A stretch of 64,000 bases of DNA, taken from positions 1 to 64,000 of the forward strand of contig CANJCM010000001.1 of NCBI GenBank assembly GCA_947472765.1, written 5' to 3'. Under the pieces are notes generated by a model. That model was not told the DNA's origin. It worked only from the letters and a program-made list of their open reading frames with translations, and made no database searches. The translations under genes and the position numbers were made by a program. Within the stretch, counting starts at the first letter, position 1. Each line of letters starts with the position of its first letter. This document shows, piece by piece, positions 1 through 8,390 of the stretch. This stretch comes from Opitutia bacterium (GTDB lineage Bacteria > Verrucomicrobiota > Verrucomicrobiia > Opitutales > Opitutaceae).

Positions 1-780
1 CAGGGGATCTATCCGATGCTGGTGGCCACGCGGGCGCGCGCCGCGGGCGTTCCCGTACGGCTGGTGGCCTTCGAGGAGGAGACCAGCGCCGAACTCGTGG
101 CCTCCTTTGCGCCCGCCGATCGCCGGATGATCAAGGTCGGCCAGGTGGGACACATGCTGGAGGCCTTGAAGGAATTCCGGGCGGCGAGCGCCCTGATGGC
201 GGGACAAATCACGCCCCGCCGTCTGTTCAAGGGCCTGCATCCCGACTTCAAGGCGACCCGTATCCTCCTTTCGCTCAAGCGAAGGAACGCCGAGACGATC
301 TTCGGCGCCATTGCCCGCGAGATTGAGGAGATCGATGTTCGACTCCTCGACGCGAGGGCGTTCGTCGACGAACACCTCGCAACCGCCGGGGCGATGACCG
401 GGGGTCGTTTTCCCATCGAGGACGAATACCTGCACCACGGTGTCCAAATCGCGCGGGAATGTGCGCGACTGGATATCGGTCAGGGCTGCGTCGTTCGCCA
501 CGGGACGGTGCTCGCCGTCGAAGCCTTCGAGGGGACGGACGAGATGCTGCGGCGCGCCGGCAGTTTCAAGACCGACGACGCTCTCTTCGTGAAGACGGTC
601 AAGAGCCGGCAGGACTGGCGCTTCGACGTGCCTTGCTTCGGCCTCCGCACCCTGGAGGCGATGCACGAAGCCGGCATGGGCGCCGCGGCGCTCGAAGCCG
701 GCAAAGTTCTGATCCTCGACAAGCCGGCCGTGCTCCAGCGGGCGAAAGAGTGGAAAATCGCTCTCTTCGGCTTCGAGTGA
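1..780 (+). CDS. lpxI: UDP-2,3-diacylglucosamine pyrophosphatase LpxI (5'-truncated by window edge)
   Basis: The reading frame is open from base 1, so the true start and the N-terminal part of the protein lie to the left; the ATG at 16 is internal. The visible 259 residues match the LpxI (DUF1009) family: a 'GQ.GHMLEALK' segment, a central 'MTGGRFPIEDEYLHHGVQIA' region and the C-terminal 'FGLRTLEAMHEAGM' to 'ALEAGKVLILDKP' block. LpxI hydrolyses UDP-2,3-diacylglucosamine to lipid X in lipid A synthesis and is the alternative to LpxH. Its presence implies an outer membrane with lipopolysaccharide. It is followed after 86 bases by a DUF151 gene on the same strand. Family assignment is by motif recognition and is fairly secure. 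Confidence 0.87.
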   Translation, partial: QGIYPMLVATRARAAGVPVRLVAFEEETSAELVASFAPADRRMIKVGQVGHMLEALKEFRAASALMAGQITPRRLFKGLHPDFKATRILLSLKRRNAETIFGAIAREIEEIDVRLLDARAFVDEHLATAGAMTGGRFPIEDEYLHHGVQIARECARLDIGQGCVVRHGTVLAVEAFEGTDEMLRRAGSFKTDDALFVKTVKSRQDWRFDVPCFGLRTLEAMHEAGMGAAALEAGKVLILDKPAVLQRAKEWKIALFGFE

Positions 781-866
781 GCCGGGCGACTCACGCCGGA
801 CTCCCCGCCGGATTTCCCGCCCCTCGCCGCTTGCGCGGCTGAACGGATGGCTCCACTGTCGAGCCC

Positions 867-1340
867 ATGTCAAACGACGTCGTCGTCGCCACGATCAAGG
901 GCGTGATGCCAACCAGCAACGGTTGCGCCGTTTTCCTCGGCAACGAGGAGAAGACGTTCGTGATTTACGTCGATCACTCCGTCGGCAACGCGATCCAGAT
1001 GACCCTGAGTGGCGTCAAAAAAGACCGGCCGCTGACGCATGATTTGATCGGCAGCATGTTGCTCGGCCTCGGCGCGCAGATTGATCACGTCGTCGTCAAT
1101 GACGCCCGCGAAGGAACATTTTTTGCGCGCATCCTGCTCCGGATGGACAATGAACTTGGCAAGAAAATCGTGGAGCTCGACGCCCGCCCGAGCGACTCGA
1201 TCGTCCTCGCGCTCCAGCAGAAGCGGCCCATTTACGTCGCCCGGGCGGTCTTCGATGGCGTGGACGACATGAGCGAGATCCTCGACAAGGTGCTGAAACA
1301 GCAGGCAGAGGAATCCGACGAAGAGGAAGAGCAGCCCTGA
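867..1340 (+). CDS. Bifunctional nuclease family protein (DUF151)
   Basis: This 157-residue protein has the DUF151/BFN fold signature: 'FLGNEEKTFVIYVD', 'RPLTHDLIGSMLLGLGA', 'FFARILL' and the family hallmark 'ELDARPSDSIVLALQQKRPIYVA'. Family members include plant and Thermotoga proteins with reported DNase/RNase activity, but the bacterial role is poorly defined. The C-terminus is a short acidic tail rich in Glu. It lies between lpxI and a tRNA-dihydrouridine synthase with gaps of 86 and 40 bases, so the three may be cotranscribed. No signal peptide is visible, so a cytoplasmic location is expected. Confidence 0.85.
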   Translation: MSNDVVVATIKGVMPTSNGCAVFLGNEEKTFVIYVDHSVGNAIQMTLSGVKKDRPLTHDLIGSMLLGLGAQIDHVVVNDAREGTFFARILLRMDNELGKKIVELDARPSDSIVLALQQKRPIYVARAVFDGVDDMSEILDKVLKQQAEESDEEEEQP

Positions 1341-1380
1341 ACCCACGGCTGTCTCCGCGTTCCGTTCCGCCTCCTCCGGC

Positions 1381-2472
1381 ATGTCGCCCCCCCAGCCTCT
1401 CCTTCCTCCCGGCCAGCAAGCCGGTGGGCCGCTCACGGCGCTGGCGCCGATGCAGGACGTCACTGACCTCGCGTTCATGGGCGTCATTTCCCACTACGGG
1501 GCGCCGGACTATTTCTTCACCGAGTTTTTCCGCGTCCATTCGCAATCCCGCCCGGAGCGACACATCCTGCGCTCGATCGACGAGAACCAGACAGGCCGGC
1601 CGGTCTTTGCCCAACTCATCGGTGAAGACCTGTCGCACCTGACCCGGACGGTGGAGGAACTCCTGCGACACAACGTCGCGGGCATCGATCTCAACCTCGG
1701 CTGCCCTGCGCCCAAGGTCTACAAGAAGAACGTCGGCGGCGGACTGCTCCGCGAGCCGGCCAAAGTGGGCGAGATTCTCGCCGCGCTCCGTGCCGCCGTG
1801 CCCGGGCTCTTCACGGTCAAGATGCGCGTCGGCTTCGACGACTGGTCCCATTTCGACCGCCTCCTCGATCTCATGAACGAGCACGACGTCGATTTGCTCA
1901 GCGTGCATGGCCGGACGGTGAAGGAGATGTACCGGTCCGAGGTGCACTACGACCTGATCGGCCACGCCGCGGCGCGGGTCCGGTGCCCGGTCCTCGCGAA
2001 CGGCAACATCCTCTCGGCTCCGCGCGCGTCGTCCGTGCTCGCGCAGACCCAGGCCGCGGGCGTGATGATCGGGCGCCACGCCATCCGCAATCCGTGGATT
2101 TTCCGCCAGTGCCGCCAGCAATTCGCCGGTGAGCCGGTTGATCGCATCAGCCTGGCCCACGTGCGCGAATACGTGGAGCGCCTGTATCGGGCGACGCAGA
2201 CTCCGGAGTTCGCGGGCCGGTACCACGTGAACAAGATGAAGAAGTACCTCAATTTCGTCGGTCAAGGCGTCGATCCCGCCGGCGCCTTCCTGCACGACAT
2301 GCGCCGGACTGAAACCGAGGCCGAACTCTTTGCCGTCTGCGATCGTCACCTGCTGGCCGAGCCGGACCGCGAGTTTGCCCCCGAGCCCTATCCTGGAGTC
2401 ATCGCCCGCCCCAATTGCGAAGCGCCTTCCGCATCGGCGGACGGCTGCTCCCTCGAAACGATCGTCGCCTGA
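1381..2472 (+). CDS. tRNA-dihydrouridine synthase family protein
   Basis: The 363-residue protein is an FMN-dependent tRNA-dihydrouridine synthase, which reduces uridines in the D-loop of tRNA. Visible motifs are the N-terminal flavin-barrel start 'LTALAPMQDVTDLAFM', the catalytic-cysteine block 'NLGCPAPKVYKKNVGGGLL', 'VKMRVGFDD', the 'SVHGRTVKEMY' segment and the phosphate-binding 'VLANGNILS...GVMIGRHAIRNPWIF'. The block after the catalytic Cys is closer to the DusC/DusB form than to DusA, but the subfamily is not certain. The ATG follows the DUF151 stop by 40 bases. Its stop is 7 bases from the stop of the convergent SufT-like gene, leaving no room for a separate terminator. Confidence 0.88.
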   Translation: MSPPQPLLPPGQQAGGPLTALAPMQDVTDLAFMGVISHYGAPDYFFTEFFRVHSQSRPERHILRSIDENQTGRPVFAQLIGEDLSHLTRTVEELLRHNVAGIDLNLGCPAPKVYKKNVGGGLLREPAKVGEILAALRAAVPGLFTVKMRVGFDDWSHFDRLLDLMNEHDVDLLSVHGRTVKEMYRSEVHYDLIGHAAARVRCPVLANGNILSAPRASSVLAQTQAAGVMIGRHAIRNPWIFRQCRQQFAGEPVDRISLAHVREYVERLYRATQTPEFAGRYHVNKMKKYLNFVGQGVDPAGAFLHDMRRTETEAELFAVCDRHLLAEPDREFAPEPYPGVIARPNCEAPSASADGCSLETIVA

Positions 2473-2479
2473 GCGACGG

Positions 2480-3016
2480 CTACTCGAGCCCGAGAATCTT
2501 TCGTCCCGCGGGCGAAATCATCTGCGGCGTCCATTGCGGATCCCAGACGATATGGACCTTCGCCTGCTCGACGCTCGGCAACGCGGCGATCTTCTGGCGG
2601 GCGTCCTCGGCGATGACCGGGCCCATGCCGCAACCCGGGGCCGTGAGAGTCATCTTCACTTCGACCGCACTGCGACCGGCGGAGGCCGGCTCGATCGAGA
2701 GATCATAGACCAATCCAAGATCCACGATGTTGACGGGAATCTCGGGATCGAAGCAGGTGCGCAGGGCGTCCCAGACGGCCTGTTCGCTGAACTCCCCGCC
2801 CACCGAGGGGGTCGCTTCGCCCGCGGGTGCATAGCCTTGGATGGCGTCGGCGTTTTCGCGGGCAATGCGGAGGAGCCCCTGCTCCGTGCGCACCGTGACA
2901 TTCCCTCCCAGCGTCTGCGTGATGAAGACCTCGGATCCGGCCGCCAGGACTACGGGATGTCCGGCGGGAATGACGGTGGCGGGAACCGCCCGCGAGAGAG
3001 TGTGGGATTGAGCCAT
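2480..3016 (-). CDS. SufT-like iron-sulfur assembly protein (MIP18/DUF59 family), copy 1
   Basis: The protein (178 residues) carries an N-terminal beta-rich region with 'HPVVLAAGSEVFITQTLGG' and a C-terminal MIP18/DUF59 domain with 'DPEIPVNIVDLGLVYDL' and 'MTLTAPGCGMGPVIAEDA'. The conserved Cys in PGCGMG is the hallmark of this family, which supports Fe-S cluster maturation. Domain order equals that of the SufT gene at 60351, which belongs to the suf cluster, so the window has two paralogues about 57 kb apart. This copy starts 8 bases after the sppA stop on the same strand and is probably cotranscribed with it. Which Fe-S targets it serves is not visible. Confidence 0.85.
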   Translation of the reverse strand: MAQSHTLSRAVPATVIPAGHPVVLAAGSEVFITQTLGGNVTVRTEQGLLRIARENADAIQGYAPAGEATPSVGGEFSEQAVWDALRTCFDPEIPVNIVDLGLVYDLSIEPASAGRSAVEVKMTLTAPGCGMGPVIAEDARQKIAALPSVEQAKVHIVWDPQWTPQMISPAGRKILGLE

Positions 3017-3024
3017 GGAATTGA

Positions 3025-4845
3025 TCAGCGAATGGAAAGATTGATGGGCAGGCGCGCATAGACGCCACGCGGATCGCGGAAGGCATTCAGCGCCTTCAAC
3101 TCCTGCTCGATGCGGCCGGCGATCTGTCCGCTGAGCCCCGACTGCGAACGCGCGTAACGCGGCGCATTCCGCTCCACGAACTCCTGAATCGCCTCGAGGA
3201 GGTCCTTGCGCCGCGGATATTCGATCAACCGATACGGCGCGGCGAGTCCCGCCTGATGCGCGGCATAAACGATCGCGGCATCGAGCCCGCCAAGCTCGTC
3301 CACCAGTCCGAGCTTCTGGGCCTCCGCGCCCGACCAGACGCGCCCCTGGGCGATTTCCTCCACGGCCTCGCGAGTGAGTTTTCGTCCCTCGGCCACCTTC
3401 CCGACGAACTCATGGTAGATCCAATCGACCATCCGCTGGAAAACTGCGAGCTCCTCCGCCGTCTTCGGCCTTGAGACCGTCAGGGCGTCGGCAAATTTGC
3501 CCGTCTTCACGCTGTCGAAGGTCACCCCAAAATTGTTTGCGAGCTTCTGCACGTCGAACTGGATGCCGAAGACGCCGATCGATCCGGTGATCGTCGTGGG
3601 TTCGGCAAAGATCCGATCACCATAAGCTGCGATCCAGTAGCCGCCCGACGCCGCGTACGTCCCCATCGAGATGATCACCGGCTTCGACTTCTTGATCAGC
3701 CGCACTTCCCGTTGAATGACTTCGGAGGCAAAGGCGCTGCCGCCCGGGCTGTTCACGCGCAGCACGATCGCCTTCACGTCGTCGTCCTGACGCAGCTTGC
3801 GCAGTTCCCGCGAGAAGGAGGTGCCGCCCACTTCGCCCGTGTCGCCCTCGCCGTCGACAATCTCGCCCTCGGCATAAACCACGGCGATCCGCCCGCGTCC
3901 GCGACCCGTGCTCGTTTCCGCTCCGGCGGGCTCGGCCAGATCCTTCGCAATGCGCGCGTAGTCCGCGATCGCCACTTGTTTGAAAGGCCGCTCGGAGCCC
4001 TCCCGTCCGGTCTTCAGTTTCAGGGCATCGTAAACCTGATCCCGATAGGCTGCCCGATCCACCAGGTGGCTCGCGGTCGCCGCCTCAGCCCGAATCAAAC
4101 CCTCGCTATCCACGGTGGCTTGAATCTTGTCGGGCGTCAGCCCGCGCGACGGCGCGATATCGGACAGAATGCCGTTCCACAGATCGGCCAGCAAAGCCTG
4201 GATTTCCTCGCGGTTCTCCGGGCTCATTTCCCGGCGGATGAACGGCTCGACCGCGGACTTGTACTTTCCGACGCGGGTGACCTGCACATTGACACCGTAC
4301 TTTTCAAAGGCGCCCGCGAAGAACGCGGGTTCGCTCGCCAGGCCGGGCATCAGGATCATGCCATAGGGATCGATGACCAAATCCGTCGCTGCCGAAGCGA
4401 TGTAGTAACTCTTGGTGGTCGCGTAAGTGAGGTAGGCGGTGATCGGCTTGCCGGAGGCGCGGAAGTCGAGCAACGCCTCGCGGACCTCGCGCAGCGCGGC
4501 ATAGCCGGAGCCGAAGGCCGAAGGGGTGAGTTCGCCCGCCACGAAGACACCGGCAATGCGGTTGTCGGCCGCGGCGGCGCGCAAGGCGTGGGTGATGGCC
4601 CGCAATTGCAGCGTGTCGGTGTGACCGCCGAACGACCCCAGATCCACCGAGGGCGGCGCGTCGGAGATATTGGCGGAAAGGTCAAAAACGAGATACGACC
4701 CGCGCTCGAACGTGGGCGCGGCCCGCTCGCCGCCGCCCAGCGAGGCCAGAACGGCCAGGGTGCCAAAGAGCAAAACCACGCAGCCACCGGTGAAGACCGC
4801 GAGGGCCACCAGCGAGCCCAGCATTGACGTGAAAAAATTCTTCAT
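3025..4845 (-). CDS. sppA: Signal peptide peptidase SppA, 67K type
   Basis: A 606-residue membrane-anchored serine protease that degrades cleaved signal peptides. An N-terminal hydrophobic segment (about residues 8-35) anchors it. Two tandem peptidase S49 repeats follow, as in the long (67K) form. The catalytic lysine is in 'VGKYKSAVEPF' of the first repeat and the serine nucleophile in 'YAASGGYWIA' of the second, followed by the family block 'TITGSIGVFG'. 'VLRVNSPGGSAFASEVI' is also typical. Length matches the family. A SufT-like gene follows 8 bases downstream. No sign of truncation. Confidence 0.93.
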   Translation of the reverse strand: MKNFFTSMLGSLVALAVFTGGCVVLLFGTLAVLASLGGGERAAPTFERGSYLVFDLSANISDAPPSVDLGSFGGHTDTLQLRAITHALRAAAADNRIAGVFVAGELTPSAFGSGYAALREVREALLDFRASGKPITAYLTYATTKSYYIASAATDLVIDPYGMILMPGLASEPAFFAGAFEKYGVNVQVTRVGKYKSAVEPFIRREMSPENREEIQALLADLWNGILSDIAPSRGLTPDKIQATVDSEGLIRAEAATASHLVDRAAYRDQVYDALKLKTGREGSERPFKQVAIADYARIAKDLAEPAGAETSTGRGRGRIAVVYAEGEIVDGEGDTGEVGGTSFSRELRKLRQDDDVKAIVLRVNSPGGSAFASEVIQREVRLIKKSKPVIISMGTYAASGGYWIAAYGDRIFAEPTTITGSIGVFGIQFDVQKLANNFGVTFDSVKTGKFADALTVSRPKTAEELAVFQRMVDWIYHEFVGKVAEGRKLTREAVEEIAQGRVWSGAEAQKLGLVDELGGLDAAIVYAAHQAGLAAPYRLIEYPRRKDLLEAIQEFVERNAPRYARSQSGLSGQIAGRIEQELKALNAFRDPRGVYARLPINLSIR

Positions 4846-4983
4846 ACGGCAGCGCGGAAGCTACTGCGTTTTGTCGGTTCCACCAGTCGAAAGCCTTCCC
4901 TTCGCCTCGCGCGCCGGTGCGTTCGCGCCCGACGTGGAGCGAATCCTGCTACACGGCGGGGCGACGACCGGCAGCCGCCCGTC

Positions 4984-5041
4984 GGGCGCGGACGAGCCGC
5001 GCCCCTACTGCCTTTCGGAGGGGCGTGCCTCGTGCGCGCCC
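4984..5041. repeat. Inverted pair of GTAG/GGAG hairpins (REP family Y)
   Basis: The 251-base gap between divergent sppA and the next gene holds two short hairpins in opposite orientation. The minus-strand copy (4984-5008) starts GTAG and has the stem GGGCGCGG/CCGCGCCC around loop CTCGT. The plus-strand copy (5017-5041) starts GGAG with stem GGGCGTGC/GCGCGCCC and the same loop. The tetranucleotide ends face each other across 8 bases. Copies of the same family occur at 11761, 20242, 38285, 60974, 63460 and 63505. Confidence 0.8.
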
Positions 5042-5096
5042 AAGAGTACGATCCAGTTGCGCCGCGCACTTACGCCGACATCATTTCCATCTGACC

Positions 5097-6587
5097 ATGA
5101 GCGAAAAGAACGAGTTGCTGACCACGAACCGGAAGGCACTCACGATCAACCTCGATGAGGCCAAGTACGGGACGTTTGCCGAAATCGGCGCGGGCCAGGA
5201 GGTCGCGCGCATCTTCTTCCAAGCCGGGGGTGCCTCCCGGACCGTGGCAAAGACCATCTCCGCCTACGACATGGCATTCAGCGACGCCATCTACGGCAAG
5301 GCGGCGCGCTACGTGTCGGAGGAGCGCCTCGCCCTCATGCTCAACCACGAGTACCAGTTGCTCCTGGAGCGGCTGGCCCACACGCGCGGAGATCGCAGCA
5401 CGTTCTTCGTCTTTGCCAACACCGTTGCCACCAAAGGCTACAAGGGCAACGAGGCCCATGGCTGGCTCGGCGTGCGCTTTCAGTCGGAACCCGGCGGCGC
5501 GCCCAGTGAAGTCGTCCTGCACGTCCGGATGTGGGACAAGGAAAACGTCCTGCAACAGGACGCCCTGGGCATCGCGGGCACCAACCTGATCTACGCCGCG
5601 TTCTATTATCGCGACGACCCGGAGCGATTCATCCAGTCGCTCGTCGACAATCTCGGCGTGCAACGGCTCGAGGTCGACATGCTCAAGTTCTCCGGTCCGG
5701 CCTTCACCTCGGTGGACAACCGGCTGATGTCGCTCCACCTCGTCCAATTCGGACTGACCAACGCCGTGATGTTCGGGCCCGAGGGTCAGGTGCTGCAGCC
5801 AGCGGAAGTCCTGTATCGCCGCGCCGTGCTGGTCGAGCGTGGCAGCTTTCAGCCGGTCAACCACGTCAATGTCGACATGCTGAACTGCGCCACGGCGCAG
5901 TTCGTTCAGGAACCCGCCGTGAAGGGCAAGGAAGTCGTCGTGATCATGGAAATCACGATGAACAACCTCCTGTCTGCCGGGACCCTCGATCCGAAGGACT
6001 TCCTCTCGCGCGTCGATCTACTCGGTGAACTCGGGTTCACGGCGATGATTTCCAACTACTCCGAGTATTACCGTCTGACGTCCTACTTCCGCCGGTACAC
6101 GAAGGAGATGATCGGGGTGACCCTGGGAATCAGCAACCTCCTCGAAGTCTTCAACGAGAAGTACTACGAGCACCTCGAGGGCGGCATCCTGGAGTCGTTC
6201 GGGCGCATGTTCCGGCAAGCCGTGAAGCTCTACATCTATCCGATGCGCCAGGAGACCTATGACCGCTACCTCCAGAGCAGCGGCGGCACCTCCGCCGGTT
6301 CCTCGCCCACGCATGCCTTCTCGTCCGACGTGCTGATTACGGCCAAGAACGTGCAGGTCGCGCCGCATCTGCGGAACTTGTACGCCCACCTGCTGGAAAA
6401 CCACTACCTCGATTGCATCGCGGGATTCGATCGCGATGTGCTCAGCATCTTTTCCCGCGACGTCCTCCGGCGGATTCAGGAGCGGGATCCCCTGTGGGAA
6501 ACCATGGTTCCGGCCAAGGTCGCGTCGGCGATCAAGGCTCGGAAGCTCTTCGGCTACGCGGAGCCGGTGGTCGCGGCCGCCAGCTAG
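5097..6587 (+). CDS. Conserved protein of unknown function, 496 residues
   Basis: I do not recognise a characterised family. The ATG at 5097 was chosen over upstream in-frame starts because the upstream region contains a REP-like hairpin pair and reads as low-complexity arginine-rich sequence. The protein is soluble-looking with no signal peptide or membrane segment and has well-ordered stretches such as 'FFVFANTVATKGYKGNEAHG', 'WLGVRFQSEPGGAPSEVVLH' and 'MLNCATAQFVQEP'. I have a recollection of close homologues with misleading automatic labels (TonB-dependent receptor, nucleotide adenylyltransferase), and nothing in the sequence supports either: no plug, barrel or HxGH motif is seen. It precedes dapF by about 100 bases on the same strand. 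Confidence 0.8.
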   Translation: MSEKNELLTTNRKALTINLDEAKYGTFAEIGAGQEVARIFFQAGGASRTVAKTISAYDMAFSDAIYGKAARYVSEERLALMLNHEYQLLLERLAHTRGDRSTFFVFANTVATKGYKGNEAHGWLGVRFQSEPGGAPSEVVLHVRMWDKENVLQQDALGIAGTNLIYAAFYYRDDPERFIQSLVDNLGVQRLEVDMLKFSGPAFTSVDNRLMSLHLVQFGLTNAVMFGPEGQVLQPAEVLYRRAVLVERGSFQPVNHVNVDMLNCATAQFVQEPAVKGKEVVVIMEITMNNLLSAGTLDPKDFLSRVDLLGELGFTAMISNYSEYYRLTSYFRRYTKEMIGVTLGISNLLEVFNEKYYEHLEGGILESFGRMFRQAVKLYIYPMRQETYDRYLQSSGGTSAGSSPTHAFSSDVLITAKNVQVAPHLRNLYAHLLENHYLDCIAGFDRDVLSIFSRDVLRRIQERDPLWETMVPAKVASAIKARKLFGYAEPVVAAAS

Positions 6588-6688
6588 CGATTCGGCCGGC
6601 GCACCGGCCACGGAGCACCCGAATCACTTCGTCCTTTCTAACCGGAAGCGCGTGCGCCTTTCTACCGGACGGGAGATTCCCAACTGGC

Positions 6689-7543
6689 ATGCGCTTCCAC
6701 AAATATCACGCTCTCGGCAACGACTACCTCGTGCTTGATCCGGCGGATTATCCGGCCTGGCCGTCCGGCCCAAGCCCGGACCAGATTCGAACCCTCTGTC
6801 ATCGTAACTTCGGCGTGGGTTCAGACGGCATCCTGTGGGGCCCGCTGCCGTCCTCGCGCTGCGAATTCGGCCTGCGAATTTTCAACCCCGACGGCTCCGA
6901 AGCAGAAAAATCCGGCAACGGTCTCCGCATTTTCTCCCGCTATCTTTGGGACGGTGGACGCGTGCGCGAAGATCCGTTCAGCATCGAGACACCCGGGGGG
7001 GCCGTTCGCTCGGTGGTCCGGGCCGCCGGCCGCGAAATCACGGTGGAAATGGGCAAGGTAAGTTTCCGCAGCGAGGTCATCCCGGTGACCGGCCCCGCGC
7101 GCGAAGTTCTGAACGAGAAAATCACCTCGGGTGATCGCGAATTCACGTTCTGTGCGGCCACCATCGGCAATCCGCACTGCGTGATTCCCCTGCCTGCCAT
7201 CTCCGCCGATCTCGCCCGTCAGTACGGACCCGGCCTCGAGGTGCATCCGTCCTTTCCGCGGAAGATCAACGTCCAGTTCCTGCGCGTCCTCGACCGCGCC
7301 AACATCCAGATCGAGATCTGGGAACGCGGCGCCGGCTATACGCTCGCGTCGGGCAGCAGTTCGAGTGCGTCAGCCGCCGTCGCCCACCGGCTCGGTCTCG
7401 TCGACCGGGACGTCACGGTGCATATGCCGGGCGGAAAAATCCAAATCGAGATCGGCGATGGGTTCTCCATCGCGATGACGGGATCGGTGACGCGCGTCAG
7501 CGACGGCGAGATCGACCCGGAGATCTTTTCCGTCTCCCCCTGA
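6689..7543 (+). CDS. DapF-like protein (diaminopimelate epimerase fold) lacking both catalytic cysteines
   Basis: The 284-residue protein has the DapF fold: 'MRFHKYHALGNDYLVLDP' at the N-terminus, 'GVGSDGIL', 'RIFNPDGSEAE', 'TIGNPHCVI' and a C-terminal 'IEIWERGAGYTLASGSSSS'. In authentic DapF the two blocks 'E.CGNG' and 'TLACGTG' carry the two catalytic cysteines that interconvert LL- and meso-diaminopimelate. Here both positions are serine (Ser75, codon 6911-6913; Ser221, codon 7349-7351). The rest of the fold looks intact, so this is not a decayed gene. It may have lost or altered racemase activity, or act on another substrate. The start at 6689 fits the family N-terminus exactly. Confidence 0.85.
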   Translation: MRFHKYHALGNDYLVLDPADYPAWPSGPSPDQIRTLCHRNFGVGSDGILWGPLPSSRCEFGLRIFNPDGSEAEKSGNGLRIFSRYLWDGGRVREDPFSIETPGGAVRSVVRAAGREITVEMGKVSFRSEVIPVTGPAREVLNEKITSGDREFTFCAATIGNPHCVIPLPAISADLARQYGPGLEVHPSFPRKINVQFLRVLDRANIQIEIWERGAGYTLASGSSSSASAAVAHRLGLVDRDVTVHMPGGKIQIEIGDGFSIAMTGSVTRVSDGEIDPEIFSVSP

Positions 7544-7555
7544 GGAACGAAGCCC

Positions 7556-7579
7556 GGCGGGTGAGGACACCCGCCCTCC
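7556..7579 (-). repeat. GGAG hairpin (REP family Z), single copy
   Basis: Just after the dapF-like stop, the minus strand reads GGAG followed by a hairpin with stem GGCGGGTG/CACCCGCC. The same hairpin family forms pairs at 34067/34146, 49583/49662 and 51343/51414. Confidence 0.65.
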
Positions 7580-7618
7580 ATCGCAGAAGATGGGCGCGGG
7601 GATTCTAGATTTCCGGGC

Positions 7619-7651
7619 CAATCGAAAATCGAGAATCCAAAATCGAAAATC
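7619..7651. repeat. A-rich intergenic repeat of the 'AAAATCGAGAATCC' family
   Basis: A 33-base stretch containing AAAATCGAGAATCCAAAATC lies against the end of the redoxin gene. Near-identical segments are found as inverted pairs at 54569/54622 and 58765/58858, always outside genes. Confidence 0.65.
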
Positions 7652-7654
7652 TCC

Positions 7655-8275
7655 TCAGCTTCCGCTGCCAAACTTGACCGAGCAGCCATAGGCCTGCGTG
7701 ACCGGCTTCGCGATCGGCTGACCGGCCTTCAGGGACTCGAGCGCGGCCTTCACGTAATTGGTCGCCTTGGGAATGTCGCGCTCGCTGCCGGACGGAATGC
7801 TGTCGATGGCCCCTTTGTAAACCAGCACGCCCTCGCGATTGATCACGAACATGTGCGGAGTGGACGTGGCGCCGTACAGCCGGCCCACTTTGCTCGTCCG
7901 ATCCCGGAGGTAGCCGGTGGTGACCGCGCCGACCTTCTTCTGCCAGTCGACCGCGGCGGCCTCGTTGAAGTCTCCCTGCGCGCCCTCGTAACCAGCGGAA
8001 TTGATCGACAACCAGATCGCGCCATCGGCGGCGGCGGCCTTCTGCGTGCCCTGCATGTTCTGGCTGTTGTAGTGCTTCACGACGATGGGGCACTCCGGGT
8101 TGACCCATTCGAGCACCACGACCTTGCCCTTGTAGTCGGACAGCTTGTGGCTCCGGCCCTGAACATCGACGAGGGTGAAGTCCGGGGCGGGCTGGCCGAC
8201 TTCCACGGCGGCGCGGGCGAGATTGCCGGCAGCGGCGACGAGGGCGAAGAGGACGAAGAGAAATGATTTAGCCAT
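7655..8275 (-). CDS. Exported redoxin/thioredoxin-family protein (AhpC/TSA-like)
   Basis: The protein of 206 residues starts 'MAKSFLFVLFALVAAAGN' with a signal peptide ending near 'LARA'; an alternative ATG three codons upstream (8284) would add MTT. The mature part begins 'VEVGQPAPDFTLVDVQGRS', the redoxin N-terminal motif, and has 'VVLEWVNPECPIVVKHY' with the single peroxidatic-type cysteine. A second conserved Cys is near the C-terminus ('QAYGCSVKFG'). It therefore resembles the periplasmic redoxin-domain proteins annotated as thioredoxin family rather than a CxxC thioredoxin. It is divergent from the membrane protein at 8391. The substrate is unknown. Confidence 0.85.
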   Translation of the reverse strand: MAKSFLFVLFALVAAAGNLARAAVEVGQPAPDFTLVDVQGRSHKLSDYKGKVVVLEWVNPECPIVVKHYNSQNMQGTQKAAAADGAIWLSINSAGYEGAQGDFNEAAAVDWQKKVGAVTTGYLRDRTSKVGRLYGATSTPHMFVINREGVLVYKGAIDSIPSGSERDIPKATNYVKAALESLKAGQPIAKPVTQAYGCSVKFGSGS

Positions 8276-8390
8276 GGTTGTCATCGGGATGACTGAAGTT
8301 TGAAGGGAGCCGGCGTCAAAGGTTTCAACCGTCGAAGATGCGTCCGCAATTCCATTTGCCGGTCCGGCCTGGTGTCGGCTAGCGTGCCGC

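Noticed and set aside
4846-5096. N-terminal extension of the 496-residue protein back to 4917
   Set aside because: The extension would translate REP-like hairpins into Arg/Ala-rich sequence; the ATG at 5097 starts the ordered protein.
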